Positions 44,560 through 58,235 of a DNA stretch of 64,000 nt are shown one piece after another; positions within the stretch are counted from its first letter, which is position 1; every line of letters begins with the position of its first letter. Both the position numbers and the translations under genes were made by a program. The notes under the pieces were generated by a model. That model saw nothing but the letters and a program-made list of their open reading frames with translations, ran no database searches and was not told the DNA's origin. Origin of the DNA: Adineta ricciae (Eukaryota; Rotifera; Eurotatoria; Adinetida; Adinetidae); assembly GCA_905250025.1 (NCBI GenBank), contig CAJNOJ010000162.1:178110-242109 (forward strand). Reading direction: 5' to 3'.

Positions 44560-47500
44560 TCAACCTGTTGATGATTTTTCAGTGAAGCCATTCTCTTTTG
44601 CATATTGTTCCCACTTTTCATCGTCTTCAGCTAATGTTAACCAACGTTCACAAGAACTCGATTCTTCCAATTTACGTAAATCACAATACAGTTGATAATC
44701 CTACGGAAAAACCAAGGAAGAAAATATTCAATTTGTTCTATTCTATTAGTGCACACACTTCAAAAAACGCATGCCGTAATGTATTAGCAGCTGCAAGTCG
44801 GTGTCCGGCATTAACTTGAAGCAAATGATGTGAGATAAGATCAATAGCTAAAACCAAAATGCCGTGCTTATTAATCATGCAAGATAAAAGATCAAAGGGT
44901 GAAAAAAGAAGAAGGGAACATGTCGCTCTCTCTCTCTTTCTGTATGACGTGCATAAGATGTTCACCTGAAGCCAAGGTTGAAGGAAAACCTTATTTATCA
45001 CTATTCGTCTTCTTCTATCAATTTCTAATAGGCTTTGTAAGAAATTTAACGCTAGAAAAGATTGTTCTGATAATCGAGAGTGGTGAGATCCATGGTTTTG
45101 TACCTTCTTTCGAAATTTCCTGCCAAGGATTGACTGGAAACATAAAATTCGCATTACGAATTTGCTAAAACGAAAAGGAAATGTTTGGAAAATCAAAACA
45201 CAAACAACCATTACATCTTCGATTTCTTCGTCTTCATTGAACGGAAATGTTCCACTGAGACTAAACAAAGACCTTCAATCGACTGCCTTGTAAAAACAAA
45301 AAACTTACGAGACGTAAATTATGACGCCACATGACCACATATCTAACGACCGATTGTAACCTCTTTCCAAGCGTATTTCTGGCTTTAACGCTTCTGGTGC
45401 TGAAAAAATGAACGTGCTGGATATGATATGTATCGAACATGATGAGAAATTCGTACGTAAATAAGCTGGTGTACCAACAATCGATCGTCGGAAGGATTTC
45501 TCTCCGATAATACGTGCAAAACCAAAATCACATAATTTCGTCTGAGGAAAGTCTTGTACTTGTGCAAGAAGAACTAGAAAATAAGAATATCGCCTATGGA
45601 AAACTTTAATTTCATTTCCAACGAACCATTTTCAGGTTTTAAATCACAATGAACTATTGATTTGCTATGTAAATATCTCAGAGCCACAAGCACCTAGAAA
45701 AATTCAATGGATGCAACAGATCAAAAGAAGAAAGTCGGATTTTACTTGATAAATTAGAAATTTTGTTTGACGTTCATTGAGACGTTTTATCGGTTGACTT
45801 AAGATCATTTCCAACATATCCGAATGTAATTTTTCCATAACTAAATAAAACTATCACATCCAAAGAAGTTTCCTGCGAAAGTATTCTCATATTTGTTTTA
45901 CTTTTCCAGGCGTGTCAAACATTGCGTGTAATTTGATCACGCCAGGATGAGTGATCTCATGTAAAATGTCGACCTCGCGTTGAATTTTTTCTTCTTGTTC
46001 ACTAAAACGTGTTTTATCAATAACTTTAATCGCGACTTGTTCATTTGTTTCGATTGAGTGACCTAACAAAGATATTTCGAGTCTTCCCTTCCGATAAAGT
46101 CACACCAACGTACCTCCATAGACGGTCCCGAATTGTCCACTGCCAAGTACTTCAATCGGATTAATTTTAAACAGTTCACTTATATCTCGATTTTGCGATT
46201 TCGACGTCAATATTGTAAATGCACTTTTCACATCATTACCCTCGTTGCTGTAAGCTAATAACGCTTGACGAATTTGTGTATATGCGTTTCTGGCTTGCTG
46301 CGATGAATGCGAAATATCGTATTTCTATGTAAAAAAAGAATATCTTCAATGGATCAATGTAGCCTAGATGATGAACTTTACTCGATTGCGTGTACGCTTG
46401 TATCCACAGAAGTAAATATTTTGATCGGTACGGAGTTCAAAATAATGAAACCTCTCCTGGCTGGTATTCAATTGTAACACAATTTTTTCTAACGGAATCT
46501 CTCGAGAGAATTTATTAGTCGTTTCATTTTGATACATCGTTATTGATCTATAGAAGAAAGTAAGAAGTGGCTCGATCGAAGCTGTCGATTTCGACATACG
46601 ATGCATCAACGCGCCAGTAATATCGTTTTTCCGTTAATGGCTCTTTCTCGATCGTATAAACCATCCATCCTTCCCAAAACAAAGCTTCGCCACTGGCTTT
46701 TTTCACACGTTTGATACTTTGAATAAGACGTTGAGCACGAATATTTCCATGTCGAGAAAATAACGACGATGTTGTTGAGGTACACTCAACATCATCATCG
46801 TCATTGTCAGCAATATTCATCGGCAATGGCGACAGATCACGATATCGTCCGCTGATTGTCAAATCATCCGTCGTTTCTCGTGAAATATTATCATCGTCAT
46901 CATCTAGTTTGGTGCATCACGAATAATACATTCTTTCTCTTTCTCCTTTTCATCTTACCTCCCGACGTGCGATGCATTAACATGCCTGGACAGTTTTTTG
47001 TCGCTTTCGGGATGCACTTTTTATGCACACTCATTTTACAATCTAAAAATGACTTGTCTGTTGGAATCAAGGAGAAGATGACTAGTCGTACCTTTACAAC
47101 GATAGCCCTGTTTCACTAGACCTTTCAGTAATCGCTTGCATATATGACATTTTGTTGGTGAACGATAACTGTGGACGTAAAAACAATGCGGCAAGACGGC
47201 TGGTAGATCGGCACCGCTTAATGTTAATCGTTTCCGGAAATCGTTCGAATCCTATTAGACATAGAAAAAGAATTCGATTAGTTAGGCGAGAAAGACGAGA
47301 GAAGAGGAAAAAAGGCACAGACAGCGATTCAGGTAAACTCCTGTTGACAGTAATAGAAAGAGAAATATGCATTTAAAGGTTGATGTTTTGTAAATGTCAT
47401 CTTCCGGAACTGATTATCTCTTCATCGAGCGTATGCATATCTCGCAATCGTCTGATTAACTTATATTATTTCGAGTTAATCTTCGTCTGAGGAAAAGTGA

Positions 47501-49511
47501 GAGTATGAAGTTGACAGTTATGTCGGCTCTAATAGAGAAGAAGGGTAATTCGAAGAAATTAACATGAAACGGATCGCAAGGAAACCTAACAAATTCGAAG
47601 TGTTATAGGCAGTGTCTTCAACTTTTCAAAAGCTTCTTCTCATACATCATCGTGTGTCAATGCAATATCGGACATTTTTCTTGCCATCGAGGAACAGTTG
47701 TCTCGAAGATCAGATACGCATCGTTTGTGAAAATTCCGACCACAACCTATCACAAAATTCGGATACCAGAAAACAATTTCATACAGACAAAAAAGAGCAA
47801 CCTACCTTCACATTTCATTCCTTGTTTGTACAGACCGAACAGGAATTGTCCACATAGGTCACAGAATGTCGGTGACAAATATGTGTGCAAACTAAGCACA
47901 TGAGGCACTGGATGTGGATAGTCATTCATGATATACGCTAAAAAAGAAAGAATCAGTTGATCTATCGATGCTTTTCTATTCTATTGAGATGAAGATGGAT
48001 CACTCGGTTAATCAAATTTGATTGAGAAAAGAAAAGAAAACAAAAGCATGAAGTTTGGCGAAAAAATATCTGATGCTGATTATTAAGCACGTAATCAGCA
48101 CATTAAGTAAACGAACAGAATCATCAACAGTCAGAAGAAACACTTACGAAAGAAAGCTGATCTGTAGTTTTTTTTTTCTTCTCCTCTCTCTTTCTCGTTT
48201 CCTATCGTTCGTCGAACGAGAAAGTCGCCTGAAATCAACACATCAAAGAATGGTTCGCTTGTTCTCTTCGACACAAATGCGCGCTTATCAAATTGTTGAT
48301 CTGTACTCTCGTCGTACCCATAAACGAGCGACGAGCGTTTATGGTTCTTTTTTTTTCGTCTATTATTTGTTGTTAGTCAATACTGTTGATAATACTAAAG
48401 CAGAAGATAGTTGTCGAAATGCCAACAAATACGTAAATACACGTTTTTCTTCTGTTACTTATTATGCTTTCGGCTCCCCTGGATGACGGATAGTCGACAG
48501 CAAGTGCGTTCTCGTTGTCATTGCCGACATCAGTAATATTAGCATGTGCATAGATGTAAGACGAGAGAAGAACGTGCGAAAAGCATCCGTTATGATTATT
48601 AGCGGCATTGAATGACAGAGAACAAAACATAAATCACATTAATTCATCAACGAACGCATTTCAATCAATTCAGATTGAAAGGAAAACAGTGCTCTATTAC
48701 CTTACAATGAAGACGTTTCTTTCTCGAGACCGCCTCCCTACGGAATATGACTTCACACAATATCGACTAGTAATGATAAAAAAAAAGTGAAAAAGAAAGA
48801 GAGAAAAAAAGCAAACTTTAGTTTATTAATGTAATATCAATAATGAGCAGTCATGCGCATACCAGTATTAGATGTTTCACCAGAAAAAAAATAAAATAGG
48901 CGCTTTCGTCAAGTAGGTCGTATACTCATTTGTTTGGCATCCGTTTTTCCAAATAAGAAAAAGAAAATGCGGAGCATATAAACTATTTGTATTAATTTCA
49001 TCGAAGAGAAGAAAAAAAAAGAAATCTACTATTCCTAAACTATGGAATTTCTCTGGAGAATAATATTCTTAGTTTATTATTCGTCAAATGATAATAACAA
49101 CGATGTTTCTCTCCTGGGTTGTTAACTTGATTAGATTAGTTTGCTTGAAGTTTGTCTTGTTTTACTTACGAGATATGATGACTTCGACAATCGTATTCGC
49201 AAGACGAATATCGTTCAGATTTAGCGGAATCAACATCTGATACGATAGCGGTTCGTAGCGATAGAGTAAAATTCGATTGTGAAACAGTCTGATGTCTTGG
49301 TCCGGACACTTGAAATACACGGAAGGGATGCGAACAAATAGACAAACAAAAACGGGATGATTACCATTGTTTGAATGAATCGAGTGGCCACTACATGTAG
49401 TGTTTTCATCGAAAGATTCTGTTCAGATGTTGTTAGTGTGACTTTTTGGTGAAAAACACCGAATTTTATTTGGAATGAATAGATTTTCGTATATGATTCG
49501 GGTGATGACAT
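44560..49511 (-). CDS. PRKD: Serine/threonine-protein kinase D, block B copy
   Basis: Same exon plan and domains as the block A copy, from ATG 49511 ([13 protein letters not shown]) to TGA at 44560. The ubiquitin-like domain, both C1 fingers, the PH domain, G-loop, '[11 protein letters not shown]', 'CDFGFAR' and activation segment are all readable with no stop or frameshift. The open frame upstream of ATG 49511 is not shared with block A, which supports this start. Both alternative exons are kept, and the 37-nt intron before exon A is the same length (45067-45103). Confidence 0.9.
44759..44847 (-). other. PRKD: PKD alternative exon B, block B
   Basis: 89 nt, identical in sequence to exon B of block A over the exon itself, with the same splice borders and phases (1 in, 0 out), although the intron to its left differs at many positions. 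Confidence 0.75.
44966..45066 (-). other. PRKD: PKD alternative exon A, block B
   Basis: 101 nt with the same borders and phases as exon A of block A. It encodes '[20 protein letters not shown]' and '[14 protein letters not shown]', one residue different from block A. Confidence 0.75.
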
Positions 49512-49806
49512 GCCATGGAAATGTTTACCATTTGTATGCAGGTTGATTAACTCAAACGGAAATCCGCCTATGATTAGATAAATATTCTTTGGCTTGTTTA
49601 TTATTCAATAGAAATTTTTTTGGCACAAAACTTCGGATTGACGTCCGTTGAGGAAAAAATGGAATTTTGTCCGCGAACTTTTCAAAATTAATTCAGCTAT
49701 TTAGCGACATCTTTGTTTTTCTGTGGGATTGGTCGTTCGACTTGTATTGACTGAAATTACAAACTCTTGCACAAGTCGTCGTCATTTCCTACTGTCATTT
49801 CGTTGA

Positions 49807-51048
49807 ATGGAACTGATTTTTCTCGGTACAGGCTCGAATAATCCAAGTCCACATCGGGGCGCATCGAGTCTCGGTAAAGAAAATGTTCACTCATTATTTT
49901 GTCTCATTAAAAATTGAGCATTTTTTAGCTTTACGTGTTAGTGGAACAAGTAATATTTACTTATTCGATTGCGGTGAAGGTACACAAATACAAATTCAAC
50001 GTTCCTCGTTACGAGCATCACGTATAACAAAAATCTTCCTCACGCATTTGCATGGTGATCATCTCTTTGGCTTACCGGGATTTTTATGTACGCTCTCATC
50101 AAGTGTACTGCCGTCAACGGTGATGATCTACGGTCCACTCGGTTTGCGAGAGTTCATTGAAACTACTTTAAGATTATCTCATTCTTGGTTATCGTTTAAA
50201 TATGAAATTGTTGAACTAATTCCGAATTCATATGACGGTGTCGATGAAAATCTAATCAAAGCAACATTGGATAAGCAGACGAAGGACGAACGATGTCGAA
50301 CAGTAACCATCAGTGAAGATGGAAGATATCATCTAGCAAGCGATGAAGATAACTGTTCCGTTTATGCCGTTTCCATTAAACATCGAGTACCGACTTATGG
50401 GTATGATTGAAATGTGCGCATTCGATACAGCGTTAAACGAGTCGATTGAAATTTAGATATATCATTGTAGAAAATGATCTTCCAGGAAAGTTCGACATTC
50501 AAAAACTACAGCAGTCAGGTATTAAACCAGGTCCATTCTGTTCTCGTTTGAAAGCCGGTGAAACGGTTACACTTGATGATGGCCGAGTACTTTCACCCTT
50601 GGATTACGTTGGTCCATCACGATCTGGTCGTCGTTTAGTTATTCTTGGTGATTGCTGCGATGCATCGAATGTCATTCCGTTTGCACAAAACTGTGATGTT
50701 CTTGTTCATGAATGCACACATGATAATACTTTACAGGAAAAAGCGATTGAATTCGGCCATTCGACGCCTTCCATGGCGACATCCATTGCCGAGAAATGCA
50801 AAGCGAAATGCTTACTGTTGAATCATTTTAGTCAACGTTACAGACCGAAATCGTTAGAAGATAAGGAAAATGTCGTGAAAAAGCCGAAAAAAGAAGGAAA
50901 CGATAAGAAGGAAGAAGGAGAAGAGAATGATGATGATGACGACGACGTGACTGTGGATCTCCTACTGGAACAAGCGAAACAGTCGACAAGCAAACCTGTT
51001 TTTGTCGCCGATGATTTTTTCACTTATACTATCCCGACTGCGAAATAA
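49807..51048 (+). CDS. ELAC1: tRNase Z short form (ELAC1), block B copy
   Basis: Exons 49807-49873, 49929-50400 and 50457-51048, in register with block A. All zinc-binding motifs are kept ('THLHGDH', 'LGDCCDA', 'HECTHDN', 'NHFSQRY'). Differences concentrate in the charged C-terminal tail, which is one residue longer here, with Gly and Asn replacing some acidic positions. The next ATG follows the stop after 31 bp. Confidence 0.92.
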
Positions 51049-51079
51049 ATCGATTTTTCAGGATATGTTTCTATTCTAG

Positions 51080-51576
51080 ATGGATACTGATGGTGTACTA
51101 CCGTTTGTTGTCAATCTGCCTCCTAAAGATCGGTTCGAACCGACTACTGTCGTCGGAAAACTTGAACCGAATCAACGTCAGATAAACTTAGTAGTCATTG
51201 TTCTACGTATTCAAGCAAATCCACAAAAAACGCGTGAAGGACATGAAATTCATTCATTCAAAGTGGCAGATCGCACAGGTTCAGTGACACTAAACGTTTG
51301 GAATACAGCCGGACAATTAATATCACCAGGAGACATTCTTCGCTTACAAAATTGCATCACGCAAGTCTTCAAAAATGAATTATGCGTCAAGCCAGGACGA
51401 AGTAAGATAAGCGATTACTTCTCACTTAAACTTCTTCTCCTCTTTCAGGTGGAATCATTACAAAAATCGACGAATTTACTATGGATTTCAAAGAAGACCC
51501 TGATATGAGCGTATTCACTCCGTCCATGGAACCAATGAACAACACGAATAAACGACCAGTGCAATTAATGTCTTGA
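51080..51576 (+). CDS. NABP: SOSS-B-like ssDNA-binding protein, block B copy
   Basis: Exons 51080-51401 and 51449-51576. OB-fold residues are the same as in block A apart from a few conservative changes (MDTDGV for MDTDGT, VVGKL for VIGKL, QINLVV for QISLVV). A read-through frame across the intron to 51508 should not be taken as the product; the GT-AG intron gives the conserved 'GIITKIDEFTMDF'. Confidence 0.85.
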
Positions 51577-51688
51577 TCTTTCTCTTCATTTTTGTACAAA
51601 TCTATGAATAAAAGTTTCTGTTAGAATATGAATTTCTCTTTGCTAGTCAATTGAACAATGTTATAGATAATGTGTAGCACTGAAAAGG

Positions 51689-52175
51689 ATGTTAATCAGT
51701 TTGTACAATCACGTTTTCCGTTCTAAACTTCTTCCGAAAGCATCTGAAGTCCTTCGTTGTCACATTCAACAACGCAACTATCCGCCATGGACATCTTATT
51801 TTATCTCTCAATTCGATTGTCTTAACGATCAGTTCGGTCAAACTCATTTCGAATTTGACATCGACGGACACAATTATCATATCTTAAGAACCGGTAATTA
51901 CTTCTCTTTCCTTTCGTTTTGCAAAGGTTTCTGTCATTTCAGGTTGTTTTCCTTATATTAAATATCATTGCACTCAACGGCCAAAAGCGTTCGATTTGTC
52001 CTCGGAAAATCGTCTTTATACGTTTTTCAAGGTACTTAATTTAGGTTTGCCAACATTAATGTACGGTTTGGCAGCTATATTTCTTATTCGTCATTATGAA
52101 ATAGTCAATACAAAACAATATGGTTCTGTAAAAATCTATTTTCTTCTCAAAGAAGATTCTGGTGCTTCGTTTTGA
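51689..52175 (+). CDS. C15orf61-like protein, block B copy
   Basis: Exons 51689-51893 and 51943-52175. Sequence is almost unchanged from block A ('YHILRTGCFPYIKYHC', 'KVLNLGLPTLMYGLAA'). It again ends at the base immediately before the terminal codon of the opposing RNF41 gene, so the stop-to-stop contact is conserved. Confidence 0.8.
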
Positions 52176-53629
52176 TTATTTGACACCATGAGAGAAGATC
52201 ATAATGATCCCTGGTTCAACGACTAGAAAAGAAAAATAAAAGTTAGTTTCAGCAAACAAATCGAGTTTCTTGTTACGCATAATGTCGTCCATATGTCGAT
52301 TGTCAGAACTGAGAACAACAACTGCTTGCTGACCGATGATACGTCGGCACACGTAGCTTTCGTAATGTCGCCGATTTAACTGACGAGTTTCTAGAAGCGA
52401 CAAATTCTATTCGAAATTTCGCCATTTTTCGATTGAGATTTACCGAGCGTTGAAAGTCCTTCGGGCCAATGACGTTCATGTGCATTTTCCATCAATTCGT
52501 TTGTTACATCAAGTGGACAGCCACTTTCAAGTAATGCATGTTTGATTGTATCTTGTAAGGCGATGTCAGGAGTTGATATCATTCCACCCCAATGGGTGAC
52601 ACGGGCTAATTCTAACCTACCAGACCAACTAAAATCAAAAAATGTATCCGCGTTTCTGTTGCATGCTTGTGTTTCATACCGTAAGATTTCGTTGTTTTCC
52701 ACACGTTCTAAACAACATGCTATTGATGGATTCGTTGCACAGATGGTACGAATAAACTCCTGAAAATATGAACGAAGAGTTGGCAAGCAGCGCGAAGCGA
52801 ATGAATTACTTGGAGTGTTCGGACTTCGTTCTTGTAAAATTCAACGTCACTTTTATATTTCTGTAAATCATATTTGGCATTATTCAATTCATTTCGTAAC
52901 ACCTGAACACAATTGTGATTCTATTTCATACAGAAACTAGTCGATATCCTCTGAAGCAAAACAGAAATCAAATCTCACGATGTGATCATCTTTGAGTAAC
53001 ATGATTCCACAACCATTTTCACAAGAAATTAACTTTTTTGGACTATATTCACATTGATTTAGATGATTAGTTAGATGATCTAATTTAATTTTTCTTGAGC
53101 AACCTTCATTTTCACATGTAATATCCAAACTAAAATTATCGGAGAAGAGAACAAGCTTTCGATCTAATCACGCCTGTGTCATCTGTTTTTCGTAGATAAA
53201 TATTCTCAACTCGCGATAAGATAAAGATAGTCAGATGAGTGTCCGTAATCACCAAGTACTTTGATCCTCAATGAGAAACTAACCGATTGAGTAAAGTTTT
53301 CAATATCCGCGGCACAGGTTTTAACTGATCGAGCTCGAGCGGTGTTCGATCGATGGGACAGGTTTCTGATCTTGATAACCATTCTTGAATACAAACCTAA
53401 AACGAACACAGAGATTCGAGACGGAAATGAGCTTTTCTTGCGGTTCATACTTGACAGAACGTATGTTCACACGAGGGTGCTTGAAGCGGATCTTGTAAAA
53501 CACCACCACATATCGAACCTGAAGAAATGCACGAATCAAGAGAAGATGTGTGTATGAATGAAAGCGCGAAATTTTACAAATCAATTCTTCATCGATACCA
53601 TTGGAAAATCGTTGTATATCGAAGCCCAT
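52176..53629 (-). CDS. RNF41: E3 ubiquitin ligase NRDP1 (RNF41), block B copy
   Basis: From MGFDIQRFSNGIDEELI at 53629 to TAA 52176, same exon plan as block A. RING, zinc finger, coiled coil ('LRNELNNAKYDLQKYKSD') and USP8-binding domain all readable. The intron that splits the first RING cysteine codon differs in length from block A by a few bases but keeps its borders. A 364-bp stretch covering zinc-finger exon and adjoining intron (52939-53302) is identical to block A. Confidence 0.9.
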
Positions 53630-55073
53630 CGATAATTTCCAAAATCGATGTGGAAAATATATCAGCACATTTCTAATAAACTAAAACAAACGTAGCAGAA
53701 GGGGAATAAAGCGCGTTATTGTCCTTGCAACGATCGATAAGCTTTCGTATGAGAATATTTTCTTTCTGTTTGAGACGCTGAGTATATATTCACTCGTCGA
53801 TCAACTTTATCGTATGGTGGAGAAAAATGACCAGTTATATCGAATACATCGACATCTATATGCAACGTTTCAATGGTGAACAATAGGGCAAACGAAATCA
53901 AACAATTAGATGAGCGGGAGGAAAATATTGACTTTGTAAGCAAAATAAAAAAAAAAACGTATCCACTATTTGACATAGCTAGCGTATCCACTAGACGTGA
54001 GTTAACAATATTCATTCGTCTCAAAATCATGTGAAAATTGAACGTGCTATTCATTGATTTACTATTCCTACAGTTGATATACGAATTCGACACCTGACTA
54101 TCGATTTACTCAACGTGCTCATCATTAGCAGAAAACGAATACACGCGTGTGAAGAAATCAAATGAATTCTTATGTCGCTAAACAAGATGTCATCCATTAT
54201 TGATATTGTAATTGAAGTATTTCTCTTTAGTTTGAGTCAGAAAACGAATGCAGAATGTTAATTATCTTTGTACTTTCTTTTCGGTGTCATTCTGACGCCG
54301 TGAATAAGATAAGCTTGGCTCGAGGCATCGAATCGTGTCGTGTGTCTCGCGATATCTTTTTTGAAGTGGAATGGTGAGTATGGCATTCAGGTGGGAAGAA
54401 GAGGAAAGAATCTATGAGAAAAGAAACTATCGGCTTAGAGACCACCTAGCGATTGTTACTGTTTGCATTATTCAAAAAAAGAGGGAAAAATGTAATCTAA
54501 CTCATTCTCGATCGAAGATCAAAATCCCGACTAATCGGCTTATGATACAAACTAGAATATAGAAGCAGCGACGTTCTTTACTGGTGCAATCAGCAGGAAG
54601 AAAAAGAACGTTTTTCTTTTTTTTCTTCTTCTTCTTCTTTACTCTACATTGAAGATATGATCTGATCTTTTGTGTACCCATGAATAAATAGATTGAGATG
54701 TGTGCTTTTCCTTGAAACACGAATAATACCATCCAATGTGATCTTCTCTCGAGCAGTATGTTGCTAGAAGTGCAATATTCATTCTCAGACTTGACCTAAT
54801 CCATTCCATTCTCTTTTGCTTTAATAATATACACAAAAGACGAACTAATTGATGTCAAGAAAGAGAGAAGCAAGGATGACAAAATGAAGCTTTTTCCTTG
54901 ATTGACTTTTCATATAGTTCCATATGATTTTATTGACAAATAGGCTAAGCTTTCTACCAACGAGTATATGTCAACATCATTACATCCAATTAAATACCTT
55001 TTTTTTCTCATTTATTTAACAGCTTTCTCTCTCTCTCGTTTTTTTTCTACACTGTTCGCTTACAAACACAACA
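53630..55073. other. Intergenic between RNF41 and Otx, block B
   Basis: Matches 17085-18517 with a few percent substitutions and small indels, including a longer CTT run near 54620-54640. Nothing coding is supported. Confidence 0.45.
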
Positions 55074-55961
55074 TTAATTGAAAATTTTAAAGTTTTGATG
55101 ATGATGATGATGAACGTTGGTCCATCCATTGATAAATTCTTCACTTGGGCGTCCGTATATTCCTGTTGGTTGAAGAAAATCCATTTCTTGACTTCGATAG
55201 CCACTGCCGTACATTGCCGGGTTGGCTGCTGCTGGATCATTACTATAAAAAAGGGCTTGGTTTGGACTGTATGATGTCGGATAAATATGATGATGATAGG
55301 CGGCCGCTTGTGATGACCAAGCTGCTAAAGATGCGGCTGCAGCTGCAGATGCTGTTGAATTATCTGAACTTGTTCCACCGTTAGTTGACGGTGATGAGTG
55401 ACGGTTGAGACGAAGCGACGGACTTTTCGCCTCTCGTTTACAAGGTGAGATATCATTTTTGTCATGTAGACTACTATTGGACGATGACGACGGTTTCTTG
55501 GTAGCCTTGTCTTGTTGCCGGCATTTAGCACGGCGATTTTTAAACCAAACCTACAAGAGAAACCTGTATGAATAGTCGTGAAAAGGTTGACGAGGACTGT
55601 TTTACTTGTATTCTCGATTCGGGTAAATTGATTTTCATCGCAACTTCTTCGCGCATGAATATGTCGGGATACCGTGTTCGATCGAAGAGGGTTTCTAACT
55701 GATCGAGTTGGGCACGAGAGAATGTCGTTCGTTCACGCCGTTGTTTTCGTTGTGATGAACCATTGTATGCCAAACTTGAATGTTGACTAAAACCAAAGGA
55801 GAACGGATCTGTATATCCGAATTTCAGTGTCGACGGGTCGTTGGTCATTGAGGCATAGTTCGTATAGTAATCACCTAATGGTGACGCGGCGTATTTGGTT
55901 GGACTATTTACAGAAGCCACTTTTTGAAGAATCAGTTCGAATTTGAAATAGATTAGAATTG
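55074..55961 (-). CDS. OTX: Otx K50 homeobox protein, block B copy (5' end unresolved)
   Basis: Same two exons as block A. The homeodomain is unchanged in protein sequence across the parts I compared ('[20 protein letters not shown]', '[13 protein letters not shown]'). The N-terminal flank has a few changes (KYAASPL for KYTSSPL, TNDPS for TNEPS). The His run before the conserved NFKIFN end is 5 long rather than 7. Confidence 0.88.
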
Positions 55962-56645
55962 CTGATGAAAAAAATTCATCGAACACGAAGAAAAAGGAGA
56001 AATGAGTACGTCACGCGATGATCGTTTGTCGGTGTTGATTGACAGCCGGTATGTATATGAGAATAGGATGACTTTTTTCTCTTCTTCTTCTTCTTCTTCT
56101 TCTCTTCGGTTCCCTCTATCCAATGAGATTTTTCAGAGAGAAAGAAAAAGAAGATGAGAAGATGTGAACCAATTGAAATAAAGGATTAGAAGCAAACCAA
56201 TGAGATTCAGAAGACGAGTGCATGATTTTGTTCGGAAAGTGTGAAAAGAACAGGGTTCTGGAAAAGAAATTATTCGCAAATTACAATATTTCTCTCTTCT
56301 GCAGACTTTATTGCAATTATTAGGAAACCGCGCGAAAGTGTCGGTGTGATTTTCGAATATGAAGGAAAAAAGAGTCTGTTTACACCTTAATCTACCTCGA
56401 TGTTGCATTGACTGCCTATTAAAAAAACTAAATCCACACTTGTTTCTAATAGACTCTTTCCTTTCTCTCAATTGATAGCTTGAGATGACGGATTAGTGTA
56501 CAGTGTGAAGTTATGTACGAATATGTAACTTGTTATGACGCCAGCATCATCATTAAACGAAAATTGAAAAGCATCGCTTGAGGCAGTTTGTTTTTGCTTG
56601 AAATTGAAAAAATATTCAATCCTTTGGTCGTCGTCGTCGTCATCA

Positions 56646-56947
56646 TCTTCTTCTTCTTCGTTCTATTTGATTTTACTCATCAAATGAGATGCACAAAAGA
56701 AGAAAGATAATCTGCAGACATTCTCACATACCACGAATATAAATACGTTTGATCATCTCGAGACATATGTTGTTTACTCGCATTTCTAATATGCTTTACT
56801 TTCTCGATTTTAATCATATATGCGTACAGATTGATGAAGAAAGAAGAAAAATGGCAATTAATTAATGTTCCGTTTTTCTTGAAAATGTGCGTGACAATCG
56901 CATACACACGTCAATCATATACTTGTCATCGACATGAACGTCTCTCA
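56646..56947. promoter_or_regulatory. 302-bp identical tract upstream of Otx, block B
   Basis: Base-for-base the same as 19992-20293. Between it and Otx, block B has about 100 bp (near 56270-56370) that block A lacks, so the flanks are not specially conserved. Confidence 0.45.
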
Positions 56948-57224
56948 GCGCTCATTAATGAACATCAATTGCTTAGTTAAAAATAACGTATCCTCTCTCT
57001 TCGGGATTAAAATCTACTACCACCATCTAATCGGTTTCAAGTACGGACGCCGACTTTTTCTCATGAACTAGGCAGGTTCGACAACTACGAAATCGTGCGA
57101 AGGAAAATGTTCAGATGATTTGAAAACTAGCCGAGTAAATTTCATGTCTTAACTGACATGTTTGGCGGTTTATTTCACGAAAACACATTAGAGAGAAAAA
57201 ACGAGCCAACAACATGAAGTTTGT

Positions 57225-57719
57225 TCATGTGAACAATTTTTCAATATTTTGTTTTAAACTTTGTATTTGCGGTTTTAATTGTGAACCTTCATTAATTGTA
57301 ATACTTGCACTAATAACTGGTCGTGTTACCCCACAAGCACGACCGAGAGCTTGTTTACTACGTACGAATACGTATGGAACGTTTTTATCTTCACATAACA
57401 ATGGCAGATGCATCAAGATTTCGATCGGAGTTGTATCAGCGGCCATGACTGAAAGAGAAAGTTTCGATGGAGACGGCGAAGCTATTACGGATGACACTTA
57501 CTGATCAGTTCAGATTTTCCACGATTGAGAGTTTTCGTTGCTTCATTTGCACCCTTGCGTAATTGTCGCTAGAGAGATAAATATAAATTTTGAGAGCTGG
57601 AATGAGAAGAAACCTCTTACGTAATTATGTGCTTGATGAACTAATTCGAGAATGTCCTTAGTAAGCTTCGCATCTGCTAATGGATAAGCTTTTGGATTAA
57701 CATCACCTTCAGCTGACAT
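57225..57719 (-). CDS. SNU13: SNU13 (15.5K), block B copy
   Basis: Exons 57621-57719, 57502-57568 and 57225-57448. The protein differs from block A at only about one position (SASITIN for SASITVN), the strongest protein conservation between blocks, fitting a spliceosome/snoRNP core component. Operon-like spacing to the upstream gene is preserved. Confidence 0.95.
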
Positions 57720-57773
57720 AATTTTTCGAAAATCTAGAAAGAAAAGAAGACAAGCTGTACTTTTTAAAAATTT

Positions 57774-58235
57774 TTATTGAGATGGTAAATCTGGATTGTT
57801 TTTAGGAATATCTGTGTCATTGGGTTTTAGCTTTTTTTTCTTTTTCTTTTTCTTCTTTTTTCGTTTTTTCTTCACAACTTCTTCATCGGTTGAAGATGAA
57901 GCTTCGCCACTTTCTTTTGCACTTTTCTCAGATTTTGAATCATCATCGTCAACAGGTAAATGGAATTCCTCTTCGTCCTTTTCATTCGATTGGTCTTTGT
58001 CCGTCGTTATGGCATTTGTATCTGATAATAATGGAATTAGATTTTGACAGCGTGATATTAAATCACTTCCATCCATGCGAACTGTTGAGGAGACTGGTCG
58101 TTCGATGATTTTCTGTTGTGTCGATGTATTTTCATCGTTAGTTTCATGGTGATCTTCATCGAAGTAAATGTGCTTGGCGACCGTCACTGAAGGCTTTGAT
58201 GGACTTGATAGTTCATCCGGAGAATCATCAGTCAT
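57774..58235 (-). CDS. NOPCHAP1-like nucleolar protein, block B copy
   Basis: 153 codons as in block A. The block 'VRMDGSDLISRCQNLIPLLS' is unchanged, while the flanking low-complexity parts carry nearly all the substitutions (for example SPSKPSVTV, HHETND, NEKDEEE). That pattern supports the block as the functional core. The stop again overlaps AATAAA. Confidence 0.5.
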   Translation of the reverse strand: MTDDSPDELSSPSKPSVTVAKHIYFDEDHHETNDENTSTQQKIIERPVSSTVRMDGSDLISRCQNLIPLLSDTNAITTDKDQSNEKDEEEFHLPVDDDDSKSEKSAKESGEASSSTDEEVVKKKRKKKKKKKKKKLKPNDTDIPKNNPDLPSQ

